This document shows, piece by piece, positions 59,601 through 64,000 of a stretch of DNA of 64,000 nt. Every line of letters begins with the position of its first letter. Within the stretch, counting starts at the first letter, position 1. Below the pieces are notes generated by a model. It was given only the letters and a program-made list of their open reading frames with translations. It was not told the origin of the DNA and did not search any database. Position numbers and translations under genes: made by a program. Origin of the DNA: Micropterus salmoides (Eukaryota > Chordata > Actinopteri > Centrarchiformes > Centrarchidae); the NCBI RefSeq assembly GCF_014851395.1, contig NW_024041150.1:38947585-39011584 (forward strand), written 5' to 3'.

Positions 59601-61792
59601 AAAATGAGAGAATGTTTCTCTTATTAAAGTATGTGAGTTAAGATAAACAGTAAGACATGACAGGTAGGTACTTCATGGTCTGACTTGAGTAACATTTGAA
59701 TTTGAGTATAAAAGAGGTGAAAAGTCTTCATTTTAGTTGGTAGAGTGCACACCCCATGCACAAAAGGCTGAGTCGTTACTGCAGTGTCCCAGGTTCAAAT
59801 CCAGCCAGTGGCCCTTTGCTGCATGTCGGCCCTATCTCTCTCTCTCCAACATTCAGCTCTATCCACTGTCCTTTTTAATAAAGGCAGAAAATGTCCCAAA
59901 AAATAAAAAGCAGCAGGTTTCTAGTTGGACCTTTGGTGAGCATGTCAAGAAGAATCATCAACAAAATCTAATCTTTATCATATTTTCTCTCACAGGACAA
60001 TAAAGATTCTCTGCTACACGTTTGTGTTACAGAGCCACGTGAGTCCAGTTTCAGTTGTTTGGTGTCTCAGATTATCTCTCATGGTTAATTTGATCATGTT
60101 GGTCCCTGCAACTAATCAATGTCACATGGAGAAGCCAAAAAAATTGATTTGGATGAAAAGATGAACCTCTGTCAAGTCTTTCTCAGCTTTCTCTGTTTGA
60201 GAAACTGATTAATGACCTGCAGAGAATCAACTGGCTAATTATAACGTTATTATCAAAATATAGATTATAACTCATTGCACCTTTTTAATATCTGTTTGTG
60301 ATCAGTTTAAGCCATTGTTGAGTTTGCTTTACCGGTGTGTGTGTGTGTGTGTACATGTCTCTTAAGCTGGCTGATCTCTGCTTTCTTGTTCTCCAGTTCA
60401 AGATTTGCCTCCTTCAGCTCATCACTGCTCTTCCTCCCCTCTGTGTCAGCTGCTTGTTTGTTGTCCTCCAGCTAACAGACAGACAGATGGATGTTTATCC
60501 TCTACAAATCAAACATAACATCACCTTGATACTTTATGACATTTCCTAACTTTATTAAAATTGATTATAAACATTTTTAACTGATATGACATGTTTCATT
60601 AGTCTGCCACTCAAAATAACTTTAACTGTAAAACCTGGTTAAATTCATTTCTATCTGCTCTATATCTGTTATGTTAGCAGCACCTTTTAAGCAGCTCCTA
60701 AATCCCAATAATCATATCTGAAATCAAAACAGTTTTTAAAAAGACGTCTATAAGTTCTTGGGTCTTGAAATGCGTCACTTTAAACATGCAAATGAACTAT
60801 AGATGATGTAGAGCATGGACACATTTGCAAGAGAATGAAACTAAACAAGAAGAAAGATTGAAAGAAGTCTTATATAAAACAAAATGGAAAGATGAACCTT
60901 GTCAGTCTCCCCTCTCCTCTGCTGCTCCTCCTGGGGCCGCTTGTTGTTCCTGAATAAGGACTGAGAAGAAGCAGGGAAGGAGAGAGATTAGGCAAAATAT
61001 GAGGGACACTTCTTTAGGTCTTGTCCGCAAACATACTACTGAATGTCATAACAGACACAAAAAGGATAATTAACGACGATACATTTCCTCTGTTTTTTAT
61101 TTTCAACCAAGTCTCCTAGAAATTACATTTGCATAGTTTTACATTGCATTTCCTACTTTAATGTTTTGTTTATGTTCAGAGGCAGCGTTTCTTTAAATGA
61201 CTGAAGCACCGCATGTATGTTCCTCTCTGTAGGCTTAGCAAAGTGGTCGGGGTGGATGGTGGCCCTACTTTGACTACAGCGACATGGGTTTGCACGTTAA
61301 TCCAACAAAAGTACATTGTTGCATTTGGAGAAAGATTGAATATGAGGGAAATGTTAATAAAATATTTTGTGTCTCTTCTGACCTGGTTTAATTCAGAACT
61401 TTTCTGAATTAAACCAGACTGCTTTCTCTCTGTCTTTCTCTCACCTGCACCAAGTGCTTTTAGAGCCTTCACGTCACAATAAAATGTTTCATCTTGCAAA
61501 TATTGTACTGCAAGATCTAATATGTTTGTGGAAAACAAATGAAATATGTTGGGACTGAACATTTCACTGATACATTCATTTCATCATTAGTTTCAAGATG
61601 TTACTATCAAATGTAATCCAGCTGGAATTATGTTGCCTTCAAAATGTATTTGCTATATAAATTTAATTTCTAGGTTACAACGTAAATTATATATTAGGAA
61701 ATCTCAGATTGTATTATTGTACTTATACTGCAATCGCTTACCCGAGGAAAAAAGTACCAGGACTTGGCTGGTGCAGCTTGATTTCTCTCAGT
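54323..61792 (-). CDS. Coiled-coil protein with C-terminal lamin tail domain, 5' end outside window
   Basis: Ten visible exons, all phase 0: 61792-61742, 60960-60898, 60471-60355, 59585-59502, 58703-58626, 58355-58305, 56914-56855, 55181-55035, 54768-54661, 54448-54323 (TAA). They give 294 residues in one open frame. The middle exons are short coiled-coil pieces (VDSLLADVQRLSEEKNQ, LEDNKQAAD). The exon at 56914 is lysine-rich (KTRGKKAEKDVKKPKK), resembling a nuclear-localisation or basic cluster. The last three exons form a lamin tail domain. Coiled-coil exons match those of the receptor at 34675-47110 in length, phase and sequence, so upstream Ig and membrane exons may exist beyond 64000, past the LINE. 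Function unknown; lamin tails are otherwise found in nuclear intermediate filaments. LINE, SINE and TTAA-element copies fill its introns. Weakest points: the donors of the exons at 60355 and 58626. Confidence 0.72.
55220..56560 (-). mobile_element. Degenerate LINE in an intron of the lamin-tail gene
   Basis: The minus-strand reverse transcriptase is readable: SSAFNTVIPHRLSEKL, then VLDFLTDRPRSVTVGN, then GCVLSPMLYPLFTYEYV and IKFVDDTTV. Downstream is the C-terminal SGRRHRRVKSSTKRHSNSF block. The 3' tail at 55220-55260 (GACAATAAACTTCTTGAATC on the minus strand) marks its end. 5'-truncated; CR1/Rex1-like, tentative. Confidence 0.75.
56646..56685. repeat. GT microsatellite
   Basis: About 18 GT units. 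Confidence 0.9.
57132..57185. repeat. Perfect 25-bp inverted repeat with 4-base loop
   Basis: Arms 57132-57156 and 57161-57185 are exact reverse complements around CACT. The hairpin sits immediately next to the start of the block 57187-57320 that is duplicated at 59938 onward, i.e. at a duplication breakpoint. Confidence 0.9.
57327..58220. mobile_element. 894-bp non-autonomous DNA element with TTAA target site
   Basis: TTAA flanks it at 57323-57326 and 58221-58224. Ends are AGGGGCATTATGTAC and, inverted, AGGGGATATATGTAA. The paralogous site near 60078 reads CATGGTTAATTTGATC with one TTAA and no insert. There is no transposase. TTAA duplication is used by piggyBac and Kolobok elements; I cannot decide between them. 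Confidence 0.75.
58380..58614 (-). mobile_element. Partial inverted copy of the TTAA element
   Basis: Reading leftward from 58614, the sequence repeats the left end of the element at 57327: AAAGGGGCATTATGTA, then TTTTTAGATTGCAACCAGG and GCTCGTACGC. Only about the first 200 bases are recognisable. It ends within a few bases of the splice donor proposed at 58626. Confidence 0.6.
59734..59915 (+). mobile_element. tRNA-derived SINE
   Basis: Head with TTGGTAGAGTGCAC (A box) and GGTTCAAATCC (B box), a TCTCTCTCTC stretch, and tail AATAAAGGCAGAAAATGTCC followed by A-rich sequence. A different SINE family from those at 35.7 and 40.4 kb. In an intron of the lamin-tail gene. Confidence 0.8.
59938..60200 (-). 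pseudogene. Duplicate of 57187-57322 plus 58221-58355 with a relic coiled-coil exon
   Basis: Intron sequence from two places that flank the TTAA element is continuous here, so it is the pre-insertion arrangement. It includes a damaged version of the exon 58355-58305: AGAAAGCTGAGAAAGACTTG before GACAGAG/GTTCATC. It is shortened and its likely phase-0 reading meets TGA. Probably not spliced in. Confidence 0.65.
61383..61417. repeat. 16-bp perfect hairpin
   Basis: CTGGTTTAATTCAGAA, loop CTT, then its exact reverse complement. It lies in an intron of the lamin-tail gene. No further support for a structured RNA. Confidence 0.8.
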
Positions 61793-62150
61793 CTGGGAGT
61801 GAGAAGAGATAAAGACAAACATGTTCATTTAATAAAGCATGTGAGTGATCACTGCAAACAATGACACCTCGTTTCTGCTTTAGTGGTAGGGTTAAGGTAA
61901 ACTGGCTACATTTTACTACTACATCATCATTGCACTTGCATCATCTTGTCACAAGATCTCTGACGTAATTGCTGACGAAATCTGCACTCTGCGCATGCGT
62001 TGGCGTCTGTAGCCACCTGTCGGAAGCTCCGTCTTGAACCGGACTCTTATCCAGTTTTAATCCACTTTTTTCGTTACATTTTTTTATATCCTTTTATTTA
62101 ACTTAACTTTATTTAAGTTTTACGTGGGTTAAGGATTTTAGTCATCCGAC

Positions 62151-63480
62151 ATGGATTTTAAGATAGATGACCGTAAAAACGCGATCAACGCTACTGATCG
62201 CAACAAAGCTCCGGTGACTATGCTAGCCGAGATAACTCTGCCCCTGAGGACTGCTCACTCCTTAAGAAAGCGAACAAGAAGATTGCTGACCTTATGGAAG
62301 ACATCCGACGACTTTCAGAGGAACTCAAAGAGAAAGATTCCCTGCTGACTGGCTTTATGGATGTAGCTTCAGTACAAGCCAAACAGATTGTTTCTCTTAG
62401 CACAACCGCCAACATCCAGGACACCGTGTTATGGGACCCCTCTAGTCTTCCCAGGCTTTCATCCTGCTCGACTCCGAAGCATCAGTCAACCTGGGCTGCA
62501 AGAGAGGCTCGGATGGGGCTGCCTCTCCTCCGGACATCGGCCTCTCCAACCGCTATGCAGCCTTGTCTAACGACACTCCGGTCCATCCAGCGGATTCACC
62601 TGCGGCTTCGAGTCTCCCTGATACGGATCTCTTTCGGCGCACAGCGCCTGCCGACACTGTTGCATCTCCGCCACCGGCTACATCTCCTGCACTGGGCCGC
62701 CGGTCTGCCGCCGGACTTGATCGGCGGCCGTCATCCCGGTCAAAAACCTCCGCTTCCCGACGTAGGATCCTGAAGGAGGCTGTGCTCAGACGCTCCGGAG
62801 GCCGTCTCTACCCTGCACCGTCCGGTAGCCCTTCTGTCAGGTCTGTTACTGCTACTCCAACACAACACTCGGCAGCTCACACACTCCATCATCAGTCCGC
62901 ACGCAGTGTTGAAGCAGATTCTGCTCAGTCCTGCTCTGGATCCCAACAACCAGCATCTCCTCGTCCTCTTTTCTCCCCAACCACACTAATAATTGGTGAC
63001 TCCATAACCAGAAACCTCCGTTTCTTTAACGCTACCACTCACTACTTCCCCGGTGCCACCACGGCTGTCATTTTAAAAAAACTCCAGGACCTGATGCCGT
63101 CGCTCCCGTCCTCCATCACAAGAGTGATAGTCCATGTCGGAACAAATGACACAGCTCTTCGGCAGTCTGAGCTGACAAAATCAGATTTTAACCGTCTTCT
63201 TAACTTTTTAAAGCAGTGCGGAAAGTCCGTTTTTATCTCTGGTCCCATTCCCACAGTCGGTTGCGGTGCTGGCCGCTTCAGTAGACTCCTTGGCCTCCAC
63301 AACTGGCTCCAGTCCGCCTGCAGGGCTCATCGTGTGTGTTATGTGGATAATTTTAATATTTTCTGGCAAAGAATGTCTCTTTTTAAGACAGACGGACTTC
63401 ACCCAAACAAATGGGGCTCAGAAATGTTAGCTGCGCACATACAGCATGTGGTGCGGTCCACACATGATTTACGTGAATGA
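62151..63480 (+). pseudogene. LINE ORF1 with SGNH-type esterase domain, frameshifted
   Basis: The start ATG is likely at 62151. A coiled-coil-like part (MEDIRRLSEELKEKDSLL) follows in a second frame from 62294. The C-terminal 300 residues are in a third frame, open to TGA 63478-63480. The esterase blocks are intact: IIGDSITRN (nucleophile serine), VHVGTNDT, and DGLHPNKWG (catalytic D and H). Such esterase ORF1 proteins are known from CR1/L2-type LINEs. At least two frameshifts disable it here. Confidence 0.85.
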
Positions 63481-64000
63481 CTAATCATTCATGCAGCACA
63501 CCTGGACACACCACCGGTCACTGAACAGATCTCTGCCTCACTGCCACAAACAACTGTCTCCACCTGCTGGCATGTAAAGCCGTCTGCTCCCAGCGCTGTT
63601 CCACAGACTTCTATTCCTGTCATCATCACGCATAGACCAGTAAACCGAAATGTGCACATCCCACACAGAAATAATAGAAATCTCTTAAGGATTAGGACAA
63701 CTGCACCAACTCCAGCACCCAGAACAAACTCATTTAAAATGGCTCTCTTCAATGTGAGATCACTTTCAAGTAAGACTTTTATCTTAAATGATTTTATCTT
63801 GTCTGCAAATCTAGATTTTATGTTTTTAACTGAATCCTGGTTGCAAATGAATGACTATAGCCAGCTAGCTGAACTGTGTCCGCCTCAATATGATTGCTTT
63901 AGTCAACCGAGGGTCAGTGGTCGTGGTGGTGGGCTAGTGAGCGTGTATAGGAAAAATTTTAAATGTCATCAAGTACGCTGTGATGAATTTAGCTCCTTTG
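63481..64000 (+). CDS. LINE ORF2, N-terminal part (endonuclease)
   Basis: Open from 63481 to the window end, in the same frame as the ORF1 3' part. The first ATG is at 63739. Endonuclease N-terminal motifs: MALFNVRSLSSKT, then LDFMFLTESWL, and a glycine run RGGGLVSVYRK, as in APE-type endonucleases of the CR1/L2 group. The reverse transcriptase would lie outside the window. Confidence 0.85.

Larger units (their letters stand above)
61960..64000 (+). mobile_element. CR1/L2-type LINE, 5' half, continuing beyond the window
   Basis: A GC-richer leader (about 61960-62150) precedes ORF1 (esterase-containing) and ORF2 (endonuclease start). It is the only LINE here with a 5' end. It is antisense to the lamin-tail gene and separates the first visible exon of that gene (61792) from any further 5' exons. 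Confidence 0.85.

Noticed and set aside
60150..60200. A further coiled-coil exon in the lamin-tail gene.
   Set aside because: The copy is shortened, and the phase-0 reading from its only acceptor meets TGA; treated as a duplicated relic.
1..64000. CRISPR array, prokaryotic operon, riboswitch or viral gene block.
   Set aside because: No evenly spaced direct repeats, no compact operons, and introns throughout; the sequence is vertebrate nuclear DNA.

Overview
This is intron-rich, AT-rich nuclear DNA of a teleost fish. Three things point there: fish-type transposable elements (Tc1-like DNA transposons, CR1/L2- and RTE-type LINEs, tRNA-derived SINEs), vertebrate splice-site grammar, and fish-style immunoglobulin (Ig) superfamily receptor genes. 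All gene models are my own reading of reading frames, splice sites and intron phases. No alignment or transcript data were available.

Layout. (1) 0-3.4 kb: a broken Tc1 element, a small inverted-repeat element, and the 5' end of a minus-strand butyrophilin/MOG-like gene that runs off the left edge. (2) 4.3-8.3 kb: no gene recognised. (3) 8.3-17.2 kb, minus strand: an Fc-receptor-like (FcRL) gene with a split signal peptide, two Ig domains, a membrane segment and two tandem ITIM exons. A LINE and a Tc1 element sit in its introns. (4) 19-29 kb, plus strand: four related units. Two look intact: an Ig-less membrane-coiled-coil gene (19.5-20.8 kb) and a V-set/C-set/membrane/coiled-coil gene (25.7-29.0 kb). 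Two are decayed (21.6-22.75 kb and 23.06-24.17 kb). (5) 29.6-34 kb: duplicated promoter-side sequence with no following gene. (6) 34.7-47.1 kb, minus strand: a receptor with V-set, C-set and membrane exons followed by a run of short phase-0 coiled-coil exons, some tandemly duplicated. (7) 50.1-52 kb: a dead copy of that gene's 5' end. (8) 54.3-61.8 kb, minus strand: a gene made of the same kind of short coiled-coil exons that ends in three exons encoding a lamin tail domain. Its 5' end lies outside the window. (9) 62-64 kb: the 5' half of a CR1/L2-type LINE with an SGNH-esterase ORF1.

The most notable content is the link between (6) and (8). The two genes share exon families, intron phase and an unusual splice-donor signature. 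One carries a butyrophilin-like ectodomain and membrane segment, the other a lamin tail domain whose internal intron positions match what I recall of lamin genes. I infer a local receptor family in which Ig ectodomains were joined to a lamin-derived cytoplasmic module. Some members have since lost the Ig part or the lamin tail. The neighbouring FcRL gene suggests the cluster is immune. The recent history includes segmental duplication, exon-restricted homogenisation of one C-set exon, and many transposon insertions whose empty sites survive in paralogous copies.
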